Positions 35,682-45,698 are shown, counted from the first letter of the stretch. The stretch is 64,000 nt of DNA from CBDVBE01 sp964543525 (GCA_964543525.1 CAZIYW010000002.1:1-64000); one strand, 5' to 3'. Numbers and translations are program-made. Notes: generated from the letters alone by a model not told the origin.

Positions 35682-38600
35682 ATGTCAGCGGGAACGCCAA
35701 ATTTTAAATTGTTGTCTACATTATTGTTTTTTCTTTTTGGTGGCGCCGTTGTCGGTGAGACGATGGCTCTGTCGATGGTGATTAGTATTGCCGGCTCTGA
35801 GATACTGGGGAAATTGTATCTGGTAAACGGTTTCCTTCTTTTCCTTTTGCCACCGCTTTTTTTTAATAATATTGATCGTTTTAACAGAGGAAAGCTCCTT
35901 TCATTTGAGCTGCTTTTCGCATCCGGAGTATTACTTGTATATCTGTTGTTTTGTGTTATTACCGGAAGTAATGGAGACCGGGGTGTTCAAATCCTACTCT
36001 TAGGTATTTACCCGCTCTCGTATTTAACTAAAATTGTACTTTTTCTAACCTTTTGGACTTTAGCGAATGATGTTTCGTATACACGGGAGGCAAAAAAAGA
36101 ATTCCCTAAAATAGCTGCCTGGGGATTTATCGGGGGATTAACAGGCGCTGTTTTATCCCGTGTCCTTCTGGAAATAGTTACAACGGAAATGATAATAGGA
36201 TTATGGATGATCGCTTATATCATTGCCTATAGTATGGTGCAGAAGATAGTAAGGTATTACCGCATACGATTACTTCCTAAAGAGCAGGTCCCGAAACAGA
36301 AAAGGGAGTACGGAGGATTTTTTGCAGATGTAAAAGAGGTGCTTTCCATTGAGCTTGTCCGTCTGATTGCGGTGTTATATTTCCTGGTATTTATTGCTGT
36401 TTTTCTGGTGGACTATTTATTCTGGCACACCTGCCATTACCGGTTTACCACCTCACGGGAGCTTGCCTCATTCCAGTTCAGTTTTTATATCATCCATGGA
36501 GTGGTTACAATTTTTGGATTGTTATTTTTTACTCCATATCTTATTTCGAAATTTGGATTCACAAGGCTTTTTTCATTTTTACCGTTCACATTGTTCTGCG
36601 GTTCTTTATTAATGGCTATTCTAGAGTTCAGTCCGATTTCAGGCATGTATATTCTGAGTGGTTTTATCACATTCCAATTCATGCGATACGTTGTTTTTGA
36701 GAATGCATTTTCACCTGTTTATCAGATGTTTTTTGCCGCTATTTCAAAAAAGCAGCGAGGAAGAGCTAAAACAATTATCGAAGGGATTATAAAACCATTT
36801 GCCATAATAATTGCAGGGGTGATGCTGATACTGCTGAAGGAATATGTTGGGGTAATCTTGATCTTAATTTTTATACTTGCTGCGGTAATGATTTGGGTCG
36901 TATACCAGATACGAATTGCTTATATGAACGGGTTGGTACCAAATCTTCGAAAGGGATTTGAAACTGAAGCAATTATTACAGAAATCGGTAGTCATTATGA
37001 CCAGAAAATATTATCTTTAATGAGAGAATACTCACATTCTCAAAGCCCGGATGTACGCTGCCTCGCGGTTAGAATCCTGGCACAACTTGGTTCAAAACAG
37101 GCGCTAAAAAATCTTGTTTCCATTTTTATCGGTGAGAAAGATGAAAAAGTAAAAGAACTAGTGGCTCGCTCTTTGACAAATTTCTATTGGTATGAAACGA
37201 AAGAATTTGCTGAAACACTTCTTCGTGATTCCAATTACCGTATACGCAGCAATGCAATACATTCTTTAAATTCGATGAACTGTTATTGGAAATGGCAACT
37301 AAAAGATATTGTAAAATCGTTGTTGTTTGAGAATAATATCAGAGTGCAGATCGAAGCGGCACAATTTCTCTGGCAGGGAAATGACCGTTTTGAAAAGGAA
37401 AACGTACTTGCTTTTTTGAATTATCTGCTGAAATCAAAAAATGAAAACAAGCGTTCTGCGGGAGTGTATCTGGTAAGTGTATTAAAACCTGACAAATGGC
37501 AGGAGATATTAAAAAATAATTTGAAAACAGCTTCTATTCAGGTATTCACAAGATCTATCGAGGTAATACTGAACGCCGCCTCAAAGCAAACAAAGCTTGA
37601 CACACTGCAAATAGTGGAAAAAATGTCGCGCCGTCACATTGCCATAGCGGGGAAAGCGATTCAGAGAAGCGGGAGAAGGATAATAGATACCGTCATTGCC
37701 TTTATTAAACATGCGCAGAACAGGCGAATGATTTTTGAAATGGTACATGCGCTCCGCACTATTCGCGATAATGACAGTTCAACAATAAAAAAATACAAGC
37801 TTGATAAAGAGACGGAACAGTTACTACTGCAATGGATAAATCAGGAGCTTGAGCAGGTTTATTTCAATGCCTATATATGGTATAAGTATAGAGTTGCCAT
37901 CGCACAGGAATATCGTATACCGTCGGTACAGTTATTAGAGGATGCGTTAAAGGAACAGTTGCTTCGTGTTTGTGAATGGGCTCTTGACACAATGGCTTTG
38001 CTGGAGCCGCAGGGTGTTATTGCACTCGGTAGAAAAGATCTCGATATCAAAGAACTTTCTCAACGACTGGATATGGTTGAGATTGTTGAAAGCTTTGGGG
38101 CTAATAAGCTCAAGACCTTAATTATACCAATATTGGAATTTGAATCATGGTCAAGGATTGCCAAAACGGGGAAGAAGGAATTTGGTTTTAACGAGGAAAT
38201 ACCAAATGCGCTTAGGCATTTTCTTAAATCTGAAAACAAATGGATATGTCTCTGTACTCTGTATTGTATTATTTCATTGGGTGAGAAAGAGACTCTTTTA
38301 CAGAAGGAACGGAGCGCTATTGCCGCTTTTACACAAGTTTCCTACCCGTATTTAGCTGATGCGGCGAAACAGATAGTAAAAACAGCATACATAAATGAGG
38401 CTGCTGTGGATCCTTTCAAACTTTTGGAAACAGTATTATTCTTAAAAAAGACAGTCCTTTTTAATAATGTTCCCGCTGAAAGATTAATGGAACTTGCAGA
38501 GATTTCCAACCTTGTTGTTTACAAAAAAGGTATAGTTGTTTCGAAAGAAGATGATATCTCCGATCAACTTTATATAGTAAAAAAAGGGAGCTTGAAGATT

Positions 38601-38909
38601 GTAAAGGTAAAGAATACAGTTAAAACAATTCTTTCCATTATCCGAAGCGGTGAAGCATATGGGGAAATCGGATTGTTTAATCAGTCACCACGATCTGCTT
38701 CAGCGGTAGCAAATGAAGACAGTGAAGTGTATGTAATCCAGAGAAGTGCATTAAAGAAATTGCTCCTGGAAATTCCGGAAATTGCCTATAACTTTCTGGT
38801 AATTTTCAGTGAAAAATTACGAAAGAACAGCGAGGAACTTACACTGTTACATACGACGTTAACCGGAAAAAACAGAAAAGAGGCACTCTCAGGAAATAAT
38901 AGGAATTGA
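35682..38909 (+). CDS. Polytopic transporter-like protein + HEAT repeats + cyclic nucleotide-binding domain
   Basis: 1075 residues. About 425 N-terminal residues hold roughly 12 hydrophobic segments in an MFS-like arrangement that recalls the Npt/ATP-ADP translocase family (an assignment by general look, not by a decisive motif). Residues about 430-900 are helical repeats of HEAT type (PDVRCLAVRILAQLGS, NYRIRSNAIHSLNSM). Residues about 930-1050 are a cNMP-binding domain with the phosphate cassette GEIGLFNQSPRSASA, including the binding Arg. Transporter, HEAT and cNMP together suggest gated transport or a sensor built on a transporter scaffold. ATG 35682 lies only 13 bases after the terminator T-run and has no ribosome site, so the real start or promoter is unsettled. 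Confidence 0.75.
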   Translation: MSAGTPNFKLLSTLLFFLFGGAVVGETMALSMVISIAGSEILGKLYLVNGFLLFLLPPLFFNNIDRFNRGKLLSFELLFASGVLLVYLLFCVITGSNGDRGVQILLLGIYPLSYLTKIVLFLTFWTLANDVSYTREAKKEFPKIAAWGFIGGLTGAVLSRVLLEIVTTEMIIGLWMIAYIIAYSMVQKIVRYYRIRLLPKEQVPKQKREYGGFFADVKEVLSIELVRLIAVLYFLVFIAVFLVDYLFWHTCHYRFTTSRELASFQFSFYIIHGVVTIFGLLFFTPYLISKFGFTRLFSFLPFTLFCGSLLMAILEFSPISGMYILSGFITFQFMRYVVFENAFSPVYQMFFAAISKKQRGRAKTIIEGIIKPFAIIIAGVMLILLKEYVGVILILIFILAAVMIWVVYQIRIAYMNGLVPNLRKGFETEAIITEIGSHYDQKILSLMREYSHSQSPDVRCLAVRILAQLGSKQALKNLVSIFIGEKDEKVKELVARSLTNFYWYETKEFAETLLRDSNYRIRSNAIHSLNSMNCYWKWQLKDIVKSLLFENNIRVQIEAAQFLWQGNDRFEKENVLAFLNYLLKSKNENKRSAGVYLVSVLKPDKWQEILKNNLKTASIQVFTRSIEVILNAASKQTKLDTLQIVEKMSRRHIAIAGKAIQRSGRRIIDTVIAFIKHAQNRRMIFEMVHALRTIRDNDSSTIKKYKLDKETEQLLLQWINQELEQVYFNAYIWYKYRVAIAQEYRIPSVQLLEDALKEQLLRVCEWALDTMALLEPQGVIALGRKDLDIKELSQRLDMVEIVESFGANKLKTLIIPILEFESWSRIAKTGKKEFGFNEEIPNALRHFLKSENKWICLCTLYCIISLGEKETLLQKERSAIAAFTQVSYPYLADAAKQIVKTAYINEAAVDPFKLLETVLFLKKTVLFNNVPAERLMELAEISNLVVYKKGIVVSKEDDISDQLYIVKKGSLKIVKVKNTVKTILSIIRSGEAYGEIGLFNQSPRSASAVANEDSEVYVIQRSALKKLLLEIPEIAYNFLVIFSEKLRKNSEELTLLHTTLTGKNRKEALSGNNRN

Positions 38910-39013
38910 GTATTTACTGATATATATTAATACGCTTTTATTTAAAGATAGAGGGGAAAAATCACAGAATCATTATTTTTACCTATCATAACCCTAAATG
39001 TCAGGAGGCTTTT

Positions 39014-40513
39014 ATGAGACGTTTTTATGTTCTCCGGGTGATGCTTTTTATTTCATTTCTTGCTGGATTAATGGGATGCGGTCAAAAGGGAAAACAGAGT
39101 GAATTAACGGTATTGATTAGGATGATGCCGGCGCAACAGAGGTTTTTCCGACAGGAAATAATCAAGCCCTTTGAGAAAAGGAATAACTGTAAAATTAATA
39201 TTGCAACTTTTAATAACCAGTGGGATATTGAGCGTATGCTGAAGCTTGAGACCGGTAAAAAGGTTGCTGATATCGGACTGGTGAAAACACCCTTTGAGAT
39301 GACTCGTGTCCTGGTTGCCAAAGGATATATGAAAAGACTTGATGAAATCCATGATTCGGATAAAGTTTTAAATGATATTGCTGAATATCATCAGTTGGCC
39401 GCCGGTTTAGGTTTTGTTGACGGCTATCCTTATTACATCCCGAGAAAACTCGAGACAAGAATTCTTTTTTACAGAAAGTCAAAAGTCGCCGATGCCGTCA
39501 GCAAATTTGATTTATACAAAAATATAATTAACGATGAACTAAAACAGTATAATAAATACGGCCTTCCTTCAGGGTATTCACTCGAGGAAGATCCTGGTCA
39601 GTGGGATTTTTATGATTTGTATGTTGTCGGTTCAATATGGGCACAGGAGAAATATAATGATGCTTCAATCGGTCGAATTGCACACCGCGGTGCGCGATAC
39701 GGCGGTACGGCTCTTTTCCTTTTGGACAGAGCTTTGCAGCTTGGCGCTAGCCATGAGGACATATTACGACTTACTTCAGATAAAGTGACTGATATGTTCC
39801 TCTGGGAGCGTGCGTTGGTTCGTTGCGGCGCCTATAATCCCGGTATGTGGCAGGATCCGTGGAAAGGTTCAAATATTTACAATGGTATAAAAGATGGAAA
39901 AGTATTTCTTGCCTATCTGCAGCAGATTGATTGTTTTAATGTCCATGGCTGGGAGGATGATCCGGGTATGCCTACCTATCTTCCAGATATAAATGATATG
40001 GGGCTGAGTGTAGTGCCGAAAGCGGTTTCATTTGAACTTGACAAAAAAGGTAATCCGCTTTACGAGGGAAACCGTGCTATTAGTACCGGTGGTTGGTGGT
40101 GGGGGGTACCCAAAACCTGTCCCGATCCCAAACTGGCATATGAATTTGCACGCTTTATAACCAATAAGGAAAATCAAGCCAAGGAATGTTCCAAATTCGG
40201 TATGATACCGGTGAGAAAGGATATTTTAAACAATCTACCCGAAGTTTTTGATCAGGGCTGGGTTGGAGAGATTTTTAAGGTATCGGTTGAACAGATAAAA
40301 ACACAACTTGAACAGGAAAAGCTTGTCACGGTTCCTCTCGTTCCCCAGTATGCACAGGTCGGACAGAACTATGTTGAGGCATGGTATAAACTCTGTGTTG
40401 AGTACGATGCGAAAAAAGATGGTGTAATGAATTTCAGTACTATGAAAATGAGACTGGGAAGTGATTTTGCAGCTAAACAGCAGGAAATTCTTGGTGAAAA
40501 TTATCCTGAATAG
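39014..40513 (+). CDS. ABC transporter substrate-binding lipoprotein (CUT1-like)
   Basis: 499 residues. Signal II peptide with lipobox LMGC (Cys about 22), then a type I extracellular solute-binding fold (LTVLIRMMPAQQRFFRQEIIKPFEKRNNCKI and, near the end, GWWWGVPKTCPDPKLAYEFARFITNKENQ). It should be anchored in the periplasm and deliver a sugar or related solute to the two permeases behind it. Large for its class (usually about 420-450). Ribosome site AGGAGG. Heads a four-gene importer operon; the solute cannot be predicted. Confidence 0.88.
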   Translation: MRRFYVLRVMLFISFLAGLMGCGQKGKQSELTVLIRMMPAQQRFFRQEIIKPFEKRNNCKINIATFNNQWDIERMLKLETGKKVADIGLVKTPFEMTRVLVAKGYMKRLDEIHDSDKVLNDIAEYHQLAAGLGFVDGYPYYIPRKLETRILFYRKSKVADAVSKFDLYKNIINDELKQYNKYGLPSGYSLEEDPGQWDFYDLYVVGSIWAQEKYNDASIGRIAHRGARYGGTALFLLDRALQLGASHEDILRLTSDKVTDMFLWERALVRCGAYNPGMWQDPWKGSNIYNGIKDGKVFLAYLQQIDCFNVHGWEDDPGMPTYLPDINDMGLSVVPKAVSFELDKKGNPLYEGNRAISTGGWWWGVPKTCPDPKLAYEFARFITNKENQAKECSKFGMIPVRKDILNNLPEVFDQGWVGEIFKVSVEQIKTQLEQEKLVTVPLVPQYAQVGQNYVEAWYKLCVEYDAKKDGVMNFSTMKMRLGSDFAAKQQEILGENYPE

Positions 40514-40534
40514 GTATATTTCCGGATAGATTGT

Positions 40535-41419
40535 ATGATAATGGTTAAGAAATTCCGGAAGATATGGCCACTGTTACCGGCGGCCATATATCTTCTGGTT
40601 TTTTTGATTATTGTAATCACCTATCTTCTTATAATGAGTTTTTCCGGCTCTGACGGTTCGTTTCCCTCTCTGGAACCGATACAGACAGTTATAAGGATGC
40701 CGAAATTCAGGGATGCTTTACTTAACACATTTCTTTTCGTGCTTTTTGGCACCCCTGTCGAGCTCCTCGCGGGTCTTCTTTTAGCGTTACTTATTTATCA
40801 ATCCTTCCGGTGGAGAAATATCGTTCGCAGCATTTTTATAATACCCGTGGCAATACCTGGTCTGGTGACTGCCACTTTGCTCTTTATTCTTTTTGATACT
40901 CATGGAGGGTTCATTAATCACCTTCTCATGGGAAAATACAGTTTTTTCCCGGGAATTATATCTTCATCGATAGACTGGCGTGGAACTAAGTTTTTTTCGT
41001 TGGGACTTTCATTGATGGGTAAAGTGTGGCGTGATATGCCGATTTCAATGCTTATTTTACTGGCAGGACTTAATTCAATAGATCCACAGTTATTTGACGC
41101 CGCCAAAACAATGGGGGCGGGAATCCGGCAGAGAATACGACATATCATAATTCCTTTAATAATACCCTCTATATCGGCAGTAGTACTATTACGATCGATT
41201 GAGATGTGGAAGGAGTTTATTTTTCCTTATATTTTAGCAGGACGGTATAACTTATTAGGGACACTCATCGAATCGTTGTATATAAACTGGTCGGGTAAAT
41301 ATGAAAACGGCGCTGCTCTTGTGGCGCTCATTCTTCTGATTTGTATTATCGTGAGCGCTCTCATTTTTATATGGCTAATTGATTTGTTACGAAGATTATT
41401 ATCTGATATCGAGAGGTAA
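40535..41419 (+). CDS. ABC transporter permease (MalF/UgpA-like)
   Basis: 294 residues with about six TM helices starting at about 12-35. The cytoplasmic EAA loop that contacts the ATPase is DAAKTMGAGIRQRIRHIIIPLIIPSI (about 186-211). It follows the binding-protein gene by 21 bases and precedes the second permease by five. Member of the CUT1 (sugar/glycerol phosphate) importer family. Confidence 0.92.
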   Translation: MIMVKKFRKIWPLLPAAIYLLVFLIIVITYLLIMSFSGSDGSFPSLEPIQTVIRMPKFRDALLNTFLFVLFGTPVELLAGLLLALLIYQSFRWRNIVRSIFIIPVAIPGLVTATLLFILFDTHGGFINHLLMGKYSFFPGIISSSIDWRGTKFFSLGLSLMGKVWRDMPISMLILLAGLNSIDPQLFDAAKTMGAGIRQRIRHIIIPLIIPSISAVVLLRSIEMWKEFIFPYILAGRYNLLGTLIESLYINWSGKYENGAALVALILLICIIVSALIFIWLIDLLRRLLSDIER

Positions 41420-41424
41420 GTGGC

Positions 41425-42276
41425 ATGAGACCGGTAAGAAAAATACCTCGAAGTAAGTATAAAACGGTTATCTGGATGTGTGGTATCGTTATTGTACTTA
41501 TTTTTATTCTGGTCCCGGTATATTTACTGGTTAAATACTCAATCAGTGATACTGCGAGTATCAATACCGGCGGTTCACCGGTCCCCTTATGGCCATACCA
41601 CCCAACTCTCAGATGCTTTATCTATTTATTCCAGGATTTTGAATTCTGGGGTGTCGTTCTGAATAGTTTTATTATTGCGATATCAACCGTTGCCCTGTCA
41701 ATGGCTTTAGGGGTACCTGCATCGTATGTCCTTGCGAGACAGCAAATTCCCGGAAAAAAAATTATCCTGCTCTCACTCATATCGATACGCCTTTTCCCCG
41801 ACATATCTTCAGTTATTCCTGTTGCTACTTTTTTCATTAAGATAAATGTCCATAGCAGTCTGTTTGGGGTTATTTTAGCACATACGTTACTATCGCTTCC
41901 ATACGTTATTTTTATCGGAGTGAGTGCATTTGAAAATATTCCCAGAGATATTGAGGAGCAGGCAACGGTAATGGGGGCTAACGGTTTTCAGATATTTTTC
42001 AGGATTTTATTACCACTGGCGGTGCCCGGTCTTGTTGCCGCTGCAATCTATACCTTTTTACTCTCCTGGGATGAGTTTATTTTTGCTCATTTTCTCCTGC
42101 ATCCCAGTGGAAGATTGTTGACACTGACACTTTACCTTAAACAGAAGTTAACATTTCAACCGCCTCAGAATTTATTAGCTGCAATTTCGGTTTGCTTGAG
42201 CATTCCGGTAATTATTTTTACATTACTGGTTCAGAGACAGATGATATCCGGTATCACAATGGGGTCGGTTAAGTAG
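41425..42276 (+). CDS. ABC transporter permease (MalG/UgpE-like)
   Basis: 283 residues, six TM helices. The EAA loop is EEQATVMGANGFQIFFRILLPLAVPGL (about 172-198), and the segment LSWDEFIFAHFLL near the end is typical of MalG-type permeases. Ribosome site GAGAGG. Pairs with the preceding permease to form the membrane channel of the importer. Confidence 0.93.
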   Translation: MRPVRKIPRSKYKTVIWMCGIVIVLIFILVPVYLLVKYSISDTASINTGGSPVPLWPYHPTLRCFIYLFQDFEFWGVVLNSFIIAISTVALSMALGVPASYVLARQQIPGKKIILLSLISIRLFPDISSVIPVATFFIKINVHSSLFGVILAHTLLSLPYVIFIGVSAFENIPRDIEEQATVMGANGFQIFFRILLPLAVPGLVAAAIYTFLLSWDEFIFAHFLLHPSGRLLTLTLYLKQKLTFQPPQNLLAAISVCLSIPVIIFTLLVQRQMISGITMGSVK

Positions 42277-42284
42277 GAAATACA

Positions 42285-43397
42285 ATGGCTGAAGTAGTAC
42301 TCAAAAATATATCAAAATATTTTGGTGATCATAAAGTCATTGATCAAATCAATCTTAATATACAGACAGGGGAGTTTGTTACCTTGCTGGGGCCTTCCGG
42401 ATGTGGTAAAACAACACTGCTGCGAATGATAGCCGGATTGGAATCGATTGATGAGGGTGAATTATTGATTGATGGAAAACGATATAATTCTATACCGGCA
42501 CAGAACCGATCCATCGCCATGGTTTTTCAGAGCTATGCACTTTTTCCCCACATGAATGTCCGCAATAACATTCTGTTCGGATTACGCATAAAGAAGAAGG
42601 CCGATCATGAGATGTTTGAGAAGTTGCAGTGGGTCATTCCTTTGCTGGGACTTGAGGGATTGGAGTATCGTCTGCCGAAGCAAATCTCCGGCGGTCAGAG
42701 ACAACGGGTTGCACTTGCGCGTGCATTGGTGCTTGATCCGGAGGTGTTGTTACTTGATGAACCGCTCAGTAATCTTGATACGGCTCTTCGGGAAATGGCT
42801 ATGGAAGAATTAAAGCGTATCCACCGAACGGTGGGAAAAACTATAATATATGTTTCCCATAATCAGGCTGAGGCGATGTCAATGAGCGAGCGTATTGCAG
42901 TCCTCAATGCCGGTACACTGGAACAATATGAAACTCCCAGCGGATTGTATGAGCAGCCAAAAACCTCCTTTGTTGCAGAATTTATCGGAAGTCCGGCGGC
43001 AAATATGTTTGATGGCGAACTCATTCATGACAACAAGGATGTGTATCTCGAATCTGAAATAGGAACAGTCTATTTCGATAAGGAGAGAGCTTCAGCGATA
43101 CGGGAACTAATCGGCAGGAAGTTTATTATTAGTATTCGACCTCAGGATATACATTTTTTTAAAGATTATATTCCTCGTCGAACCTCGGATACCAAATTAA
43201 CCGTAAAGGTTGAATTTATAGTGAATATGGGGGATAGAAATCTGGTTGTAGGACGGACATCCCGAAATGTCCCGGTGAGGTTTTTAATTACTCATGATGA
43301 TGAAATGACTGTCGGTGATGAGGTTAGTGTTATAATAGACGGAAGAAAAATTCATCTTTTTGATCCGGATACAAAACAGAATATTTTCATGATGTAA
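42285..43397 (+). CDS. ABC transporter ATPase (MalK/UgpC-like)
   Basis: 370 residues. Walker A GPSGCGKTT (about 37-45), Q-loop in VFQSYALFPHM, signature ISGGQRQR (about 134-141), Walker B VLLLDEPLSNLD, and H-loop SHNQAEAM; a C-terminal TOBE/regulatory region (about 240-370) follows, as in MalK and UgpC. Drives the importer encoded by the three genes before it. Last gene of that operon. Confidence 0.95.
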   Translation: MAEVVLKNISKYFGDHKVIDQINLNIQTGEFVTLLGPSGCGKTTLLRMIAGLESIDEGELLIDGKRYNSIPAQNRSIAMVFQSYALFPHMNVRNNILFGLRIKKKADHEMFEKLQWVIPLLGLEGLEYRLPKQISGGQRQRVALARALVLDPEVLLLDEPLSNLDTALREMAMEELKRIHRTVGKTIIYVSHNQAEAMSMSERIAVLNAGTLEQYETPSGLYEQPKTSFVAEFIGSPAANMFDGELIHDNKDVYLESEIGTVYFDKERASAIRELIGRKFIISIRPQDIHFFKDYIPRRTSDTKLTVKVEFIVNMGDRNLVVGRTSRNVPVRFLITHDDEMTVGDEVSVIIDGRKIHLFDPDTKQNIFMM

Positions 43398-43594
43398 AAA
43401 CCATGGCAGCTATTTGGAACAAAGGATTGTATAAAAAATACATGCCGAGGTTGTATCAGTGGTATATGTACAATGCATAATTGTTATCTAAAACCGTCAT
43501 CTGCTTTCGTATTACGGGATGGTATGCCTCAGACAGGTAGTTTACTGACGTAAATTAGGTTGTGAGAAAATTTGTTTTTCAGGAAAGATCAGAT

Positions 43595-43942
43595 ATGCAT
43601 TTTTTCAAGGCACTGGGTTATAGTATTCTTTGTATGTTTGTTGTTGTCGGGTGTATAAGAGAGTCTGACAAGAGAATCAGACAGAAACTGATAGTCATAC
43701 TTAACGATGACCTTAAGGCTATTACGAGTGACATAGCCGAGGAAAATCTTTTAGATTCGGTGTATTATGATATTGTGATGTATAAAGATTATAAAAATTA
43801 TAAATTTACCAAGAAAGCGGAGGTGGATTTTTATTTTCTCAAAGGTGTTTCTGCAAAAATTGTGAGAAAATACCGATACCATTCTACGCTAAAAAAATGG
43901 GAACGCTATTTTAACGAATATAGATTTTATGGTGATAAATAA
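43595..43942 (+). CDS. Small predicted lipoprotein
   Basis: 115 residues, unrecognised. A short signal II peptide ending in VVVGC (Cys about 21) makes it a likely outer-membrane lipoprotein; the mature part is small and charged. ATG 43595 is chosen because AGGAAAG lies seven bases upstream and gives a clean signal peptide; a GTG at 43562 is an unlikely earlier start. Its end overlaps the next gene by 14 bases, so the two are probably co-translated. Confidence 0.7.
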   Translation: MHFFKALGYSILCMFVVVGCIRESDKRIRQKLIVILNDDLKAITSDIAEENLLDSVYYDIVMYKDYKNYKFTKKAEVDFYFLKGVSAKIVRKYRYHSTLKKWERYFNEYRFYGDK

Positions 43943-44969
43943 TAGAAATACATATCTGAGCGGTATTTTGTGTTTGCTGTTGTTGTGGCCTGTTTTTGCC
44001 GGCGCTCAACTTCAACCGGACATGCACGCATTAGCAATCAGCAGTATCCGGAATGTGTATAATGAACATTTTAAGGAAGCGGAAACGGACGCCAGGCGGA
44101 TAATTAAAAAGTATCCGGATCATTCGGCGGGATATTTTTTCTATGCGGCTATTCTTAACTCACACATGGAATTTCTTCAATCTGAAAAGTATGAAAATGA
44201 GTTTTATTACTATTGTGATCTGGCAATTTCCCGTGGTGAAGAAATGCTGGAAAAAGAGCCGGATAATCCCTGGGCAAAATTTTTTATTGCAGGGGCAAAC
44301 GGTTTGAAAGGAACTTATGAAAGTCGATATGGGCGGTGGATAACAGCTTTTAAACACGGCTGGCGGGGTGTTGTTATTTTCAGAGAACTTCTTGAAACGA
44401 ATCCTGAAATGGAGGATGCATTTTATGGTATAGCCACCTATGACTACTGGCGTAGTGCAAAAACAAAAATGCTCTGGTGGCTTCCTGGCGTCGAAGACAA
44501 GAGAGATATTTCTATTGAGATACTTTATAAAATGAGACGGTCGGGAGTGTATATAAAGGAAAATGCATCGCTTAATCTTATTGATATACTGATTAATGAG
44601 GAACAATTTGCTCCTGCCCTGGAAATTGCCGATTCCATGCTTGCAATCTACCCTTCCAACCTTGTCTGCTGGTGGGGGAAAGCAAAGGCGCAGTTAGGGT
44701 TGGGGCAATATGTAAAAGCAGAAAAGTCTTTCAATTATATTTTAAAGCGTATCGAATCTGAATCCTTTGAGACTAATTTTAACATAGTCTTATGCTGTTA
44801 TTATCTTGGCAAGGTTAATTTCAGATTAAAAAATTATACCGCGAGTATCGCTTATTTCAAGAGAATGAAAACCTGCAAAATTTCAACCGTATCAAAGGGA
44901 AGGTTAAAAGAATTTTTTGACGATGCAGATTCGATAATCCGAAAGGCAAAGCGGAAGGCGGGTAATTAA
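43929..44969 (+). CDS. Exported TPR protein
   Basis: 346 residues. Signal peptide (about 1-26, ending FAGAQ) and a helical mature protein with loosely conserved tetratricopeptide repeats (AETDARRIIKKYPDHSAGYFFYA; KAEKSFNYILKRI near the end). The central aromatic block GRWITAFKHGWRGV and YDYWRSAKTKMLWWLPGVEDKRD is known from uncharacterised periplasmic TPR proteins. Probably a periplasmic partner of the small lipoprotein with which it overlaps. Function unknown. Confidence 0.78.
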   Translation: MVINNRNTYLSGILCLLLLWPVFAGAQLQPDMHALAISSIRNVYNEHFKEAETDARRIIKKYPDHSAGYFFYAAILNSHMEFLQSEKYENEFYYYCDLAISRGEEMLEKEPDNPWAKFFIAGANGLKGTYESRYGRWITAFKHGWRGVVIFRELLETNPEMEDAFYGIATYDYWRSAKTKMLWWLPGVEDKRDISIEILYKMRRSGVYIKENASLNLIDILINEEQFAPALEIADSMLAIYPSNLVCWWGKAKAQLGLGQYVKAEKSFNYILKRIESESFETNFNIVLCCYYLGKVNFRLKNYTASIAYFKRMKTCKISTVSKGRLKEFFDDADSIIRKAKRKAGN

Positions 44970-45050
44970 AGGCGCGGGTGCTTTATAAAAGTATCTAATT
45001 CATGATTTCGTAGAACGGTGTATTAATATATTTTAGATAAATTCGTTTGA

Positions 45051-45125
45051 GCCGGAATAGCTCAGTGGCAGAGCAACGCATTCGTAATGCGTAGGTCAGG
45101 AGTTCGAGTCTCCTCTCCGGCTCCA
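45051..45125 (+). tRNA. tRNA-Thr (anticodon CGU)
   Basis: Complete cloverleaf: acceptor GCCGGAA/CTCCGGC, D stem GCTC/GAGC, anticodon stem ACGCA/TGCGT with loop TTCGTAA (anticodon CGT, reads ACG), 5-base variable loop, T stem AGGAG/CTCCT with TTCGAGT loop, discriminator T, and encoded CCA (45123-45125). G1-C72 and C2-G71 agree with threonine identity. One oddity is an A7-C66 mismatch at the foot of the acceptor stem. Confidence 0.95.
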
Positions 45126-45186
45126 TACCAAAAATGAATTCTGCCGTGAGAAGGGATACTCCGGGCGTTTTTTCCGTAAAGAGTAA

Positions 45187-45555
45187 TTATCTGCCGGAAA
45201 CCTTCACGTTCTTCTCTGTCTGCATATCAATTATCTTATTGAGGCTTTCAAAATTTTCAGAGTCAAGTTCGATAAATTTGACGCCCATTCGGGTGTCTTT
45301 TCTGTCAACATAGACGAGATTGTCCCATAACCTGACAAATTTGGACTGAAAGAAAATTGTTTCCTCATTATACTTCTGGACCAGCATGACCGTACCGTAT
45401 TTGTTATTATTTTTAATAACATCATCAAATACAATGCACATTCCACCGATGCTGATATCACTGCATTCGGTTCCTCGGAGAAATTCGTCATTGAATCTTA
45501 CCGACAGTTGTTCGGTAACGGGAAGACGCCGGTATTTTCTGCGCTCTTTCAGCAT
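45187..45555 (-). CDS. PilZ domain protein (c-di-GMP receptor)
   Basis: 122 residues, a stand-alone PilZ domain. The two c-di-GMP-binding motifs are present: RRKYRR (RxxxR, about 5-10) and DISIGG (D/NxSxxG, about 33-38). It should act as a cytoplasmic c-di-GMP effector on motility, adhesion or polysaccharide output. Ribosome site GGGGG about eight bases before ATG 45555. A GGDEF protein that could supply the signal lies 5 kb away. Confidence 0.9.
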   Translation of the reverse strand: MLKERRKYRRLPVTEQLSVRFNDEFLRGTECSDISIGGMCIVFDDVIKNNNKYGTVMLVQKYNEETIFFQSKFVRLWDNLVYVDRKDTRMGVKFIELDSENFESLNKIIDMQTEKNVKVSGR

Positions 45556-45698
45556 AAAACGATCCCCCTGAGAGAGTGATTCATTTATTACGTTATTTCC
45601 ATATATTATAGCATCTTATATCTCACACGTCAATGTTTTCCGCTATAAAAAACACTTTCCCTTCTGTATCATGTTGTATATACCCGGACAGCATGGTA

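Noticed and set aside
44160..44606. 148-codon open frame antisense to the exported TPR gene
   Set aside because: Cys/Phe-rich nonsense typical of reverse-strand translation.
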